Shown: one piece after another, positions 8,080 to 15,433 of the stretch
Numbering within the stretch: the stretch's first letter is position 1
Layout: the number at the start of each line of letters is the position of its first letter
From: Bacillus sp. DTU_2020_1000418_1_SI_GHA_SEK_038
Lineage (GTDB): Bacteria; Bacillota; Bacilli; Bacillales; Cytobacillaceae
Length of the DNA stretch: 64,000 nt
Direction of reading: 5' to 3'
Assembly: GCF_032341175.1 (NCBI RefSeq)
Contig: NZ_CP135435.1
Span: forward strand, 372,001 to 436,000
Notes under the pieces: model-generated
Told to the model about the DNA's origin: nothing
Databases searched by the model: none
The model's input: only the letters and a program-made list of their open reading frames with translations
Made by a program: the position numbers and the translations under genes

Positions 8080-8853
8080 ATGAAAGAAACCTCAAAAATG
8101 AATAAGTGGTATAAGCATCAATTATTAATGGAATGCAATGAGGTAAAAAGGTTTTTACCCGAAACTCACTTATATACAATAGATACGTTTTGGAACATGA
8201 TGAATCGGAATGAAGATATAATTTTAAAGCCGGTTTTTGGTAATGGGGGCAAAGGAATAATAAAGGTTTCAAAGATTGATCATCAGTTATACAAGGTTTA
8301 CCTTCAGAAATCAAAAAACGTCATTGTACGTAGAAACGAGCTTGAAAGTCTATTTCAGGAAAGAATGAAAGGAAAACAGTTTCTTGTCCAGACTTATATC
8401 CCCTTGGCAAAAGTAAACGGAAACATTATTGACTTCCGTTATGTAGCCCAAAGAAAAAAGGGGGAACAAGAGTGGGTTATTACCGGGAAGTACGGGAAGA
8501 TTGCTGAAAGTGGTTACTTTACTACTAATATATTGAATGGGGGAACGATGGTATCGGTAGAAGAGGCTCTTCGACATTCAAATATCAACAAATTGGACTT
8601 AGAAAAGATATTAGCCGATTTAGAAATCCTATCATTGGCGGCTTCAAAATGTTATTCCAGGAAATTTAAAAATCAACATATTTGGGGATATGATCCGGCC
8701 GTTGATGAAATGGGTCAGGTTTGGTTGATTGAGGCTAATGCAGCCCCGATGGTAGACGCATTTGAGCATAAGGATTTCCTTGATATGCACAACACGGTAC
8801 AATGGTATATTGCTTATAACAAAAGAATGAGAAGACCCCGCCAAGATTCTTAA
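8080..8853 (+). CDS. Short YheC/YheD-family ATP-grasp protein
   Basis: A 257-residue protein that is essentially one YheC/YheD ATP-grasp domain without the usual N-terminal 150-200 residues. Seen in order are IILKPVFGNGGKGIIKV, FLVQTYIPLA, IIDFRYVAQRKKGEQEWVITGKYGKIAESG and the metal-binding tail WGYDPAVDEMGQVWLIEANAAP. The start is ATG at 8080, six bases after GGAGTG; the in-frame GTG at 8071 is part of that site. It resembles the C-terminal half of the tandem protein at 621. The gene faces the coat gene at 8955 and ends in its own terminator. It is probably active in the spore coat; the substrate is unknown. Confidence 0.85.
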   Translation: MKETSKMNKWYKHQLLMECNEVKRFLPETHLYTIDTFWNMMNRNEDIILKPVFGNGGKGIIKVSKIDHQLYKVYLQKSKNVIVRRNELESLFQERMKGKQFLVQTYIPLAKVNGNIIDFRYVAQRKKGEQEWVITGKYGKIAESGYFTTNILNGGTMVSVEEALRHSNINKLDLEKILADLEILSLAASKCYSRKFKNQHIWGYDPAVDEMGQVWLIEANAAPMVDAFEHKDFLDMHNTVQWYIAYNKRMRRPRQDS

Positions 8854-8862
8854 ATTATTTCA

Positions 8863-8893
8863 GCCTCCACCCAATGAAGTGTGAGGCATTTTT
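8863..8893 (+). terminator. Terminator of the short YheC/YheD gene
   Basis: GCCTC and GAGGC, extended by CAC/GTG pairing, form a hairpin followed by a run of five T. Confidence 0.65.
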
Positions 8894-8912
8894 GAATTAA
8901 TGCTTTTTACTG

Positions 8913-8939
8913 AAAAAAGCCCTCAGTAAATTAGAGGGC
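8913..8939 (-). terminator. Terminator of the CotY/CotZ-family gene
   Basis: GCCCTC and GAGGGC flank a 9-base loop, followed on the minus strand by a TTTTTT run, just after the coat gene stop. Confidence 0.8.
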
Positions 8940-8954
8940 ATAAAAGAAAAATAT

Positions 8955-9410
8955 TTACCATTTAGGTTCAACAACAATTTTCCGTTTTAACAGTTCAGTA
9001 TCTAAAACCTGAATGGCACAAATACAGGAAATATCAATCTCGATGCATTTCGATGTCTTTGCTAATTTCATTACATCGCAAAATGAGTTTGTGAGTTCCC
9101 CTTTAATATTCATGGGACGAAGAATTGAAATTCTTGCACAGCAAGTATCTTTATCAATAGACTCAAGCCTAAAAAAAGTAGATTCAAAGCACTCATGTTT
9201 TCCGGTTATTTCATTGGTATCCATAATTCTATGAGAAAGTGGTCCATCTTTTTTTATTAATAAGAAGGGTATTGTATCGGTGCCAGCAATTTTGGAGAGT
9301 AGTGCCCCGAAGTGTTTGGTCGAGGAATTGGTTAAGATATCTTGTAAGTTTTTTAATTCAATGAGTGCTTCACATAAACAGTGTTTGTGCTCCAAATCAT
9401 GGTTGCCCAA
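8955..9410 (-). CDS. CotY/CotZ-family spore coat protein
   Basis: A 151-residue cysteine-rich protein. The pattern CFESTFFRLESIDKDTCCARISIL, followed by CIEIDISCICAIQVLD, matches the outer-crust proteins CotY and CotZ of B. subtilis and ExsY/CotY of the B. cereus group, which self-assemble into cross-linked sheets in the crust or exosporium. Nine cysteines are present, against more than ten in typical CotY. The N-terminus has a histidine/cysteine cluster (HDLEHKHCLCEAL). The start is TTG at 9410, eight bases after GGGAGG. Expression is expected late in the mother cell under SigK and GerE by analogy, but I could not assign a promoter. It is the clearest link between the surrounding ligases and the spore surface. 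Confidence 0.85.
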   Translation of the reverse strand: MGNHDLEHKHCLCEALIELKNLQDILTNSSTKHFGALLSKIAGTDTIPFLLIKKDGPLSHRIMDTNEITGKHECFESTFFRLESIDKDTCCARISILRPMNIKGELTNSFCDVMKLAKTSKCIEIDISCICAIQVLDTELLKRKIVVEPKW

Positions 9411-9527
9411 TTAGTTTTCCTCCCCCCGTCTGTCCTTTGATATTATTTTATTGCGAGCAGTTAGGGATTGTGAGGACTTTTGGGGAAATATAGACTTGGC
9501 CAATGGACCCAATTATTTTTTAATTTA

Positions 9528-10742
9528 TTAAAAGGGTTCGAGGTAAAATTTTAATTCCTGTGCAGCAGCTATGGCAGTTTCTTTTGCAGATTCAGGGGAC
9601 TCCGAGGCGGCGATAACACAGGCATAGCGATTACCCATGGAGTAAGGGACCGTTACTATTTTCCCCATCATGGGTTTCACATAGACGTATTTGACTCCTT
9701 CGTACTGCCAAGCAAGTTCTTCACCAGTCACCTCCAGCAATCTGCCGCTCGTACCGATCGTCAAATATTTAGCGTAGACGTGTTGATGTCGAGTTGGTAT
9801 TAAGGAGAACTGCTTTCCTAGATTCATTTTTAATATTTCCTTTACAAGGTTAATTCCTGTTCCTTCCTCAAAAATCCGATTCATTGTCCCGCCAGACATT
9901 CTTGGATTAATCTCAACCAGCTTCCAAAGCCCTTGTACATATCTCATTTCCAGATGGCAAGCCCCGTCTTTAAGGCCAATCTGGTCAATTATTTCCACTA
10001 CAGAATTTATTAATTTTGAATGCATTTCATCCTCTATTAAAGCTGGAAATTTATAACCAATGATAATAAAGGGATTTTCTTCGGAGAATTCCTGTTCAAT
10101 AATTCCAGCAATTTCTGCTTTTCCTTTGTGCACGAGAACTTCAATTAGGTATTGGGGTCCAAGTAAATATTCTTCTACAAGTATAGGAAGCTCCTTTTTT
10201 TGCAGCCATTTTAACCCGCTTTCTAGTTCTTCCAAAGTTTCAGCTAGATAAACGTCTTTCGAACCATTTGAAGTAGGGGATTTTAATATTAATGGTAAAA
10301 AGGCTTGATGCTCCTCGATGAAAGTATGAATGGAGGAATCAGGATGAAAGACGGCATAAAATGAGGAGGAAGGATGTTCTTTTAATGTATCCTTTACGTT
10401 AATTTTATTTTCCATTATCGATAAAGCATCAATAGAAAGTTCAATAAGGCCAAGGTTTTTGGCAAGTTCAGCTGTGTAAGAAATGTAGGGGTCAATAAAG
10501 CTAACACATGCACAGATCTCTTTTCCAATCTGTTGGAAGGCTTCGATTTCTTCTTGAACCTTTTTAAAATTAAATAAATCTCTTAAGTAAACAAAATGAT
10601 TCACTTCAGGAAATGCAGTTGGATTGATTTGTTTTTTTTTCTCTGTAAATAAAATCACACAGTATCCCATATCTCTTGCTACTGCCAGCGCTTCTTTACT
10701 GGTTCCAAATTGCTGACATCCAATAAAGACAATTGTTTTCAT
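9528..10742 (-). CDS. BacD-like ATP-grasp carboxylate-amine ligase (second paralog)
   Basis: A 404-residue ATP-grasp protein that aligns along its whole length with the one at 4233: MKTIVFIGCQQFGTSKEAL at the N-terminus, LPLILKSPTSNGSKDVYL for ATP binding, ILVEEYLLGPQYLIEVLV, GACHLEMR, the metal site KLVEINPRMSGGTMNRI, and the same C-terminal YVYVKPMMGKIV...MGNRYACVIA segment. The two are therefore a diverged duplicated pair, probably differing in substrate. It is likely an amino-acid or peptide ligase. The ribosome binding site is weak (GGATGGTTGAG). It lies directly upstream of, and in the same direction as, the coat gene. Confidence 0.83.
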   Translation of the reverse strand: MKTIVFIGCQQFGTSKEALAVARDMGYCVILFTEKKKQINPTAFPEVNHFVYLRDLFNFKKVQEEIEAFQQIGKEICACVSFIDPYISYTAELAKNLGLIELSIDALSIMENKINVKDTLKEHPSSSFYAVFHPDSSIHTFIEEHQAFLPLILKSPTSNGSKDVYLAETLEELESGLKWLQKKELPILVEEYLLGPQYLIEVLVHKGKAEIAGIIEQEFSEENPFIIIGYKFPALIEDEMHSKLINSVVEIIDQIGLKDGACHLEMRYVQGLWKLVEINPRMSGGTMNRIFEEGTGINLVKEILKMNLGKQFSLIPTRHQHVYAKYLTIGTSGRLLEVTGEELAWQYEGVKYVYVKPMMGKIVTVPYSMGNRYACVIAASESPESAKETAIAAAQELKFYLEPF

Positions 10743-10865
10743 GACTCAACCATCCTGCCCAATAATAGATTTCTTATTGTATGCGGGAAATTGATATAGG
10801 TGCCTAGAATTATATTTGAAAATATGCGGAGGAAATGGCGAACGAGGGACAGAGACTTGTTCCAT

Positions 10866-11444
10866 TTAACTTCTAAAAATTTGATTTAGATCTATTTCTA
10901 GCCCTCTTAAGGTCGGAACTTGAATAGTATCTTCTTTCGTAAACACCCCAAAAACCACATATTGCTGATCATCTAGTACGTACACTTCTATGGATTCATT
11001 CATTGTATCAACAATCCAGTATTCCTTTACTCCAGCTTTTTCATATAGCTGATACTTCTTCAGGCGATCCAATTTAACAGATGAAGGAGATAGAATTTCG
11101 ATGGTTAAATCAGGTGTTCCTTTGCACCCTTTATTATCCAATTTCTTCTGATCAAGAATGACTGTTAAATCTGGCTGCACGAAGTTATATACTTCATCGT
11201 CCTCTTTTTTCTCTGATTGCAAGCGAACGTCAAATGGAGCGAAATAAGCTTCCCCTTCCCTTTCACGGAGGAAAAGTGAAAACTCGATTGAAAGTTGTCG
11301 AAGGACTTGTTGGTGCTGGCGGGAATGAGCAGGGGGTATTCTATAGACTTCACCATCAATAATTTCAATTTTCTCGCCTTCACCCCATGAAAGATAATCA
11401 GCATACGAACATTTTCTTTCCCCCGTGTTAAAGACCACACACAT
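10866..11444 (-). CDS. Uma2-family (DUF820) putative endonuclease
   Basis: A 192-residue protein of the Uma2 family, a PD-(D/E)XK-like fold found widely in cyanobacteria and Bacillaceae with little known biology. Seen are YADYLSWGEGEKIEIIDGEVYRI, FVQPDLTVILD, GTPDLTIEILSPSSVKLDRLKKYQLYEKAGVKEYWIVD and the C-terminal TVQVP-like strand TIQVPTLRGLEIDL. The ATG at 11444 follows GGAGGGAG at 5 bases; the longer frame to 11513 has no binding site. It stands alone without a partner gene, and cellular role is unknown. Confidence 0.8.
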   Translation of the reverse strand: MCVVFNTGERKCSYADYLSWGEGEKIEIIDGEVYRIPPAHSRQHQQVLRQLSIEFSLFLREREGEAYFAPFDVRLQSEKKEDDEVYNFVQPDLTVILDQKKLDNKGCKGTPDLTIEILSPSSVKLDRLKKYQLYEKAGVKEYWIVDTMNESIEVYVLDDQQYVVFGVFTKEDTIQVPTLRGLEIDLNQIFRS

Positions 11445-11528
11445 CACTCCCTCCAGAGTTAATTCTACGGTTCTATTATTTAATATATTATATGATAAGT
11501 TTGTTACGAACATACTAGATGTTCCTGG

Positions 11529-11548
11529 TACATTTCACGTGAAATGTA
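11529..11548. promoter_or_regulatory. Perfect 20-bp palindrome resembling parS / Noc-binding sites
   Basis: TACATTTCACGTGAAATGTA is a perfect palindrome in the gap between the Uma2 and MMPL genes. The core TTTCACGTGAAA is that of Bacillus parS (TGTTTCACGTGAAACA), while the A/T flanking ATTT...AAAT is as in the Noc-binding site (ATTTCCCGGGAAAT). It could be a weak ParB or Noc site, or an unrelated operator. Confidence 0.4.
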
Positions 11549-11586
11549 TCTTTGTTAATGTCTAAATATAATAGTTGAAAAATGAA

Positions 11587-11621
11587 GCTTCCCGACCCTG
11601 TTAAAAAAGGGTCAGGCAGTT
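11587..11621 (-). terminator. Terminator-like hairpin after the MMPL gene
   Basis: CCTGACCC and GGGTCGGG pair with one G-U on the minus strand, just beyond the MMPL stop codon. The T run lies inside the loop rather than after the stem, so it is only a moderate terminator. Confidence 0.45.
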
Positions 11622-13844
11622 TTAAACTTTTAATTCCTGTTGAATATTTAATCTCGTGTTTTCTTTCTCTTTCCCATTTGTCAGTATCAAAATGGATGGC
11701 AGGAAAATTCCTCTTATTAAAAAGGTATCTAGTAAGATTCCCATCGCCATGGTAAAGCCGAATAGAAAAAGTTCTTGTAAAGGCTGTGTCATTAAGACCG
11801 CGAATGTAGCAGCAAGGATTAAGCCAGCTGATGAAATGACGCCACCCGTTACAGCAACTCCTTTTCCGACAGCCTCTTTCCAAGACAGCTTAGTGGCTTC
11901 CTCTTTAATCCTTGAAACTAGCATGATGTTATAGTCAATGCCGAGGGCGACCATAAAGACAAAGGTGTAGACAGGCAGGCGATAGCTAATCGCGTCATAG
12001 CCCATCAAGTGTTTGAAAATCCACCAGCCGAAGCCCAGTGTTGAAAAATAGGATAGGAGAATCGTTGACATCATCAGAATGGGCATCAGTATTGATTTTG
12101 TTTGGAAACCTAGCGTTACAGTCAGCAATACCGTCACTAAGGAAAATAAAACGACCATATCCCGCTGATTCAGATGGTTAACGTCAAGTTGCTGAGCAGT
12201 TTGCCCCGCGAAGTGAAGCTTTATGATTTCCGTTGAAAAACCACTTCCCTGAATTAAGCTATTTTCCGAATCACGAAGCTTCTGAATAGTATCGAGGGCT
12301 TCTTTTTCATAAGGGTTGCTGTTCAAAATTAGCTGAAGTCTAACGGCTTTTTCGGATTCGGATAAAAAGTTTCGCGGCAGCAACCGGGTATCCTTCATCG
12401 CTTGCTCAGAAATGAGTGGAGTTACGGAAACAACGCCATTGCTGTCAGCCAATTTCTGTGTTAGTGAATTTACTTTATGAAAAAACCTTTCATTTATCTC
12501 AAATTCTTTATCCGATGTTAATAAAACCGTTACAGGTGCTAATTGCCCTGCAGGATAGTTGTTCTCTAGAAGCTCAAAGCCTTGGCGGGAGGGCATGTCC
12601 TCTGGAAAGGACTTCAATAGATTAAATGAATATTGGATCGATGGAAAATTAAATACACCAATCAGTAAAACAATAAGTAGAATGCCCCCTAATAATGCAG
12701 GCTTTTTCATGACCTGTTTACTGATCTTTAACCAAATTCCATTTTTCATTTTGCTTTCATTCTCAATCTTGGGTACAAACGGCCAAAACGCTTTTCGTCC
12801 CATTAAAGCAAAAATGCTTGGGATGAGTGTTAAGCCTGCCATTAAAATAACGACAACTGCCACTGAAAAGACTGGAGCAAAGTGATTGTATGGTTCGAAT
12901 AAAGTGACAAATAATGTAAGCATCGCCAATAGGATGGTTCCGCCGCTGAATACGATCGGCTCAGCCACGTGATGCATCGCTTCTTGCATGGATGCATACT
13001 TTGATTCTTGCTTATTTAATTCCTCCCGGTAACGTGAAAAGACAAAGAGGCTGTAATCAGTTAGAACGGCAAATAGCAGAATAAGCATAATGGAAACGGC
13101 AGAGCTATCAATCGTAAACCAATCATTTTTTCCTGCCAAGCCTAATATTCGATTGACCACCCCATAGACCAAACCAGCGATGACCAAAGGTGTAATCGCA
13201 AGTACCGGAGAGCGGTAAATGGCGATTAAAAGGATAAAAATTAGACCAATTGTCGCCAGCATTAAAACGATGTCAGCACTTTTGAAAAGAGAGACTGTGT
13301 CAGCTGCAATTCCAGCTGGACCTGTGATTTCGAACTTCATTCCATCCATGCCGATGGCTTTTACTTTTTCTCTGATTTTATCCATTGTGGCAAGTGCTTC
13401 TACTGATTCCAAATCATGCTCTAATAAAAAGCTGATTAGTAGAGTCGATTCATCCTCAGAATACATTTGTTTTTGAACAGATGGGGGCAGCTCATGAAAA
13501 GGCAGAGCACTTAAGATATGTTCAGGCTTCTCATTAGAAGAGAGCCATTTACTAAATTCGGTCAATTTTTTTTTGTCTTGCTCTGTTAAATGACCATCAC
13601 GATGGAAAACAAGAAGAGCTGCTAATCCTTCATTGGAGGGAAACTGCTCCTTTAATATTTGATTAGCCATTTCAGAGGGAGTGTTCCCTTTGACACTACC
13701 TTCTTTACTATTAACTTTGTAATCATTTGCAGATGGTGCAAGAATACTTAAAAAAACAACTGCCAAAATCCAGGCCATAATGACAAATTTTGCTCCCCTT
13801 GAACTGCTCGCAAATTTAACTACTCTTCGAAAGGGCTTTAGCAT
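11622..13844 (-). CDS. MMPL/RND-family membrane transporter
   Basis: A 740-residue protein of the MMPL type (as in B. subtilis YdfJ and mycobacterial MmpL), which exports lipids or hydrophobic compounds using the proton gradient. Two repeats are clear: each has one membrane helix (near residues 20-40 and 380-400), an extracellular domain, then five helices. The motifs LLFAVLTDYSLFVFSRYREE and VFMVALGIDYNIMLVSRIKEE carry the aspartate-tyrosine pairs expected in the proton relay of the two halves. The start ATG follows AAAAGGAG. It is divergent from the tetR gene at 14054, but the known operator there lies close to tetR, so shared control is possible rather than shown. Confidence 0.88.
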   Translation of the reverse strand: MLKPFRRVVKFASSSRGAKFVIMAWILAVVFLSILAPSANDYKVNSKEGSVKGNTPSEMANQILKEQFPSNEGLAALLVFHRDGHLTEQDKKKLTEFSKWLSSNEKPEHILSALPFHELPPSVQKQMYSEDESTLLISFLLEHDLESVEALATMDKIREKVKAIGMDGMKFEITGPAGIAADTVSLFKSADIVLMLATIGLIFILLIAIYRSPVLAITPLVIAGLVYGVVNRILGLAGKNDWFTIDSSAVSIMLILLFAVLTDYSLFVFSRYREELNKQESKYASMQEAMHHVAEPIVFSGGTILLAMLTLFVTLFEPYNHFAPVFSVAVVVILMAGLTLIPSIFALMGRKAFWPFVPKIENESKMKNGIWLKISKQVMKKPALLGGILLIVLLIGVFNFPSIQYSFNLLKSFPEDMPSRQGFELLENNYPAGQLAPVTVLLTSDKEFEINERFFHKVNSLTQKLADSNGVVSVTPLISEQAMKDTRLLPRNFLSESEKAVRLQLILNSNPYEKEALDTIQKLRDSENSLIQGSGFSTEIIKLHFAGQTAQQLDVNHLNQRDMVVLFSLVTVLLTVTLGFQTKSILMPILMMSTILLSYFSTLGFGWWIFKHLMGYDAISYRLPVYTFVFMVALGIDYNIMLVSRIKEEATKLSWKEAVGKGVAVTGGVISSAGLILAATFAVLMTQPLQELFLFGFTMAMGILLDTFLIRGIFLPSILILTNGKEKENTRLNIQQELKV

Positions 13845-13986
13845 TTATTTACAACTCCTTTTCGTCTTTCTATGCCCATATTTTAATAAGCGAATATGAA
13901 CGGGGAATGAATGGGAGATTTCATTTGAGGGGCAGCAGTGTGTTCGATTTCTTGGCTACATTAAAAGCCGGAAACAAAAGGAGTGT

Positions 13987-14015
13987 TTGACAGCGGAAGA
14001 TGAATCCAATAAAAT
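13987..14015 (+). promoter_or_regulatory. SigA-type promoter of the tetR gene
   Basis: TTGACA (13987-13992) and TAAAAT (14010-14015) are separated by 17 bp. The -10 box touches the operator at 14014, so repressor binding would block the polymerase. Confidence 0.75.
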
Positions 14016-14032
14016 GAATGAAAGTCAGTCAT
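14014..14032. promoter_or_regulatory. TetR-type operator 1
   Basis: ATGAATGA-AAG-TCAGTCAT, an inverted repeat matching at 7 of 8 arm positions, overlapping the tetR promoter. The same 19 bases recur at 14674 before the efflux genes. The form resembles operators of Bacillus FadR-type TetR regulators. Confidence 0.75.
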
Positions 14033-14053
14033 TTTACAAGAGGGGTAAATTTA

Positions 14054-14629
14054 ATGAATAAAAGAGAAAAAATTGTTCATGCAGCGATGGAAGTTTTCAA
14101 GGAAAAAGGGATTGAGAAAACAAAGATATCTGACATTGTGAAGTTGGCAGGGATTGCCCAAGGTACATATTATTTGTATTTTCCTTCTAAGCTGTCTGTA
14201 ATGCCAGCGATAGCCGAGGTTATGGTGGAGAAATCAATCGCAGCCGTGAAAAATGAGGTGCAGGCAGATGCACCATTTCAAGATCAGCTTGCACAAATAG
14301 TAGAGGCAATCTTTAAGGTGACGAGAGATTATCGGGAAATTCTAGCTCTTATGTACGCTGGTTTAGGAGCTACCGAACATATTAAGGAATGGGAAACGGT
14401 TTATCAGCCGTTCTATTACTGGATTAGTGAATTTTTAAATGAGGCGAAGGCTTCAGGCGTTATTCGAGATTCGATTCAGGTAGAGCGGACATCCAAGCTG
14501 TTAATAGGCCTTATCGAAATTGCGGCGGAGCAAATTTATTTGTATGACCATCGTCAGGACAATCAAGCGGATATACAAAAAGCGGAAGTATTGGAGTTTT
14601 TGAGACATGCATTAGGTATTCGAGAATAA
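14054..14629 (+). CDS. TetR-family repressor of the adjacent SMR efflux pair
   Basis: A 191-residue TetR regulator: helix-turn-helix at residues 5-50 (REKIVHAAMEVFKEKGIEKTKISDIVKLAGIAQGTYYLYFPSK region) and a ligand-binding C-terminal domain. The ATG at 14054 follows GAGGGG; an open frame extends upstream to 14018 but reads through the operator and is not coding. Gene order tetR-SMR-SMR matches the yvdT-yvdS-yvdR group of B. subtilis. Identical operators before its own gene and before the SMR genes indicate self-repression and co-repression, relieved by a drug or metabolite. Confidence 0.88.
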   Translation: MNKREKIVHAAMEVFKEKGIEKTKISDIVKLAGIAQGTYYLYFPSKLSVMPAIAEVMVEKSIAAVKNEVQADAPFQDQLAQIVEAIFKVTRDYREILALMYAGLGATEHIKEWETVYQPFYYWISEFLNEAKASGVIRDSIQVERTSKLLIGLIEIAAEQIYLYDHRQDNQADIQKAEVLEFLRHALGIRE

Positions 14630-14632
14630 ATT

Positions 14633-14662
14633 CTGTGAGTGTTTCTATTAGTTTGAAACACT
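14633..14662 (+). terminator. Hairpin between tetR and the SMR genes
   Basis: GTGTTTC and GAAACAC pair around a 9-base loop just after the tetR stop. It could end or attenuate transcription from the tetR promoter. There is no long T run. Confidence 0.5.
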
Positions 14663-14673
14663 TCTTATAAAAA

Positions 14674-14692
14674 ATGAATGAAAGTCAGTCAT
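14674..14692. promoter_or_regulatory. TetR-type operator 2
   Basis: Same 19 bases as operator 1, placed 16 bases before the first SMR start. No strong promoter was seen between it and the tetR gene (best: TTCTAT-17-TATAAA), so it may act as a roadblock or cover a weak promoter. Confidence 0.7.
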
Positions 14693-14707
14693 CGAGGTGA
14701 AGGGACT

Positions 14708-15046
14708 GTGAAAAATCAAGGTTGGATTTACGTCATGTTAACATGTCTTTTTGAATTAATTTGGATATATGGATTTAATGAAGCGAGTACTTGGTGGCAT
14801 TGGGTTATTGTGATTGGTATTATTTTTATCGATTTTCATTTCCTTCCGAAAGCGTGCGAAACACTGCCTACCGGCACCGTGTATGCTGTTTTTGCTGGGG
14901 CAGGAACAGTGGGGACGGTCCTAATGGACGTTTTTCTTTTTGGAGGTAGCTTTAGTTTAGGCAAGATCTTTTTTATTGCTTTATTGGCAGCAGGAGTTAT
15001 TGGTTTAAATATGGCTGATAACAAGGCGAAAAAGGAGGCTATGTAA
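14708..15046 (+). CDS. Small multidrug resistance (SMR) efflux subunit A
   Basis: A 112-residue protein with four membrane helices. The essential glutamate of the SMR family is in helix 1 (YVMLTCLFELIWIYGF). The helix 3 pattern LPTGTVYAVFAGAGTVGTV and helix 4 GVIGLNMADN are typical. The GTG at 14708 follows GAGGTGAAGG; the frame from 14678 starts in the operator and is rejected. Its stop is directly followed by the start of the second SMR gene, so the two form a heterodimeric antiparallel pump of the EbrAB/YkkCD/YvdSR type. Substrate is unknown. Confidence 0.88.
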   Translation: MKNQGWIYVMLTCLFELIWIYGFNEASTWWHWVIVIGIIFIDFHFLPKACETLPTGTVYAVFAGAGTVGTVLMDVFLFGGSFSLGKIFFIALLAAGVIGLNMADNKAKKEAM

Positions 15047-15361
15047 ATGGGATGGGTATTTGTATTATTTGCTGCCTCTAGTGAAATTGCTGGTGTCATC
15101 GGTTTGAAATTATATAGCCAGCAAAAATCTTTTCGAAATGGCCTTTTATATATTGGCGGTTTCGGTGCATCATTCGCTTTTTTATATTCATCATTCACAT
15201 ATTTACAGGTAAGTATTGCCTATGCAGTTTGGATTGGAATAGGAACAGCGGGAGCAGTAATGCTGAACATGCTCCTTTTTGGGGAATCAAAAAGCATAGG
15301 GCGTTTGCTCAGCGTGGTCTTGATTGTTATTGGGGTAGTGGGATTGAAGGCACTTTCATAA
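15047..15361 (+). CDS. Small multidrug resistance (SMR) efflux subunit B
   Basis: A 104-residue four-helix SMR protein with the conserved glutamate in FAASSEIAGVIGLKLY, then SIAYAVWIGIGTAGAVMLNMLLFGES and a helix 4 ending VVGLKALS. The ATG immediately follows the TAA of subunit A, so translation is coupled. It pairs with subunit A under the same TetR operator. Confidence 0.88.
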   Translation: MGWVFVLFAASSEIAGVIGLKLYSQQKSFRNGLLYIGGFGASFAFLYSSFTYLQVSIAYAVWIGIGTAGAVMLNMLLFGESKSIGRLLSVVLIVIGVVGLKALS

Positions 15362-15404
15362 AGGGGATGTAGGGACAGGAACCTAGTCTTTAATGAAAAT
15401 GGCA

Positions 15405-15431
15405 GTGGGACAGAGAACCTGTCCCACCTTT
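15405..15431. terminator. Bidirectional terminator between SMR and CAP-domain genes
   Basis: GTGGGACAG and CTGTCCCAC flank a 5-base loop and are followed by CTTTT; the element sits between converging genes. Confidence 0.75.
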
Positions 15432-15433
15432 TG

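Noticed and set aside
14018..14053. N-terminal extension MKVSHF of the TetR protein, and the similar MKVSH extension at 14678 of the SMR protein
   Set aside because: Both read through the identical operator sequence; proper ribosome binding sites lie after it.
14630..14707. Guanidine (ykkC) riboswitch before the SMR genes
   Set aside because: The leader is under 80 bases and contains only a simple hairpin and the TetR operator.
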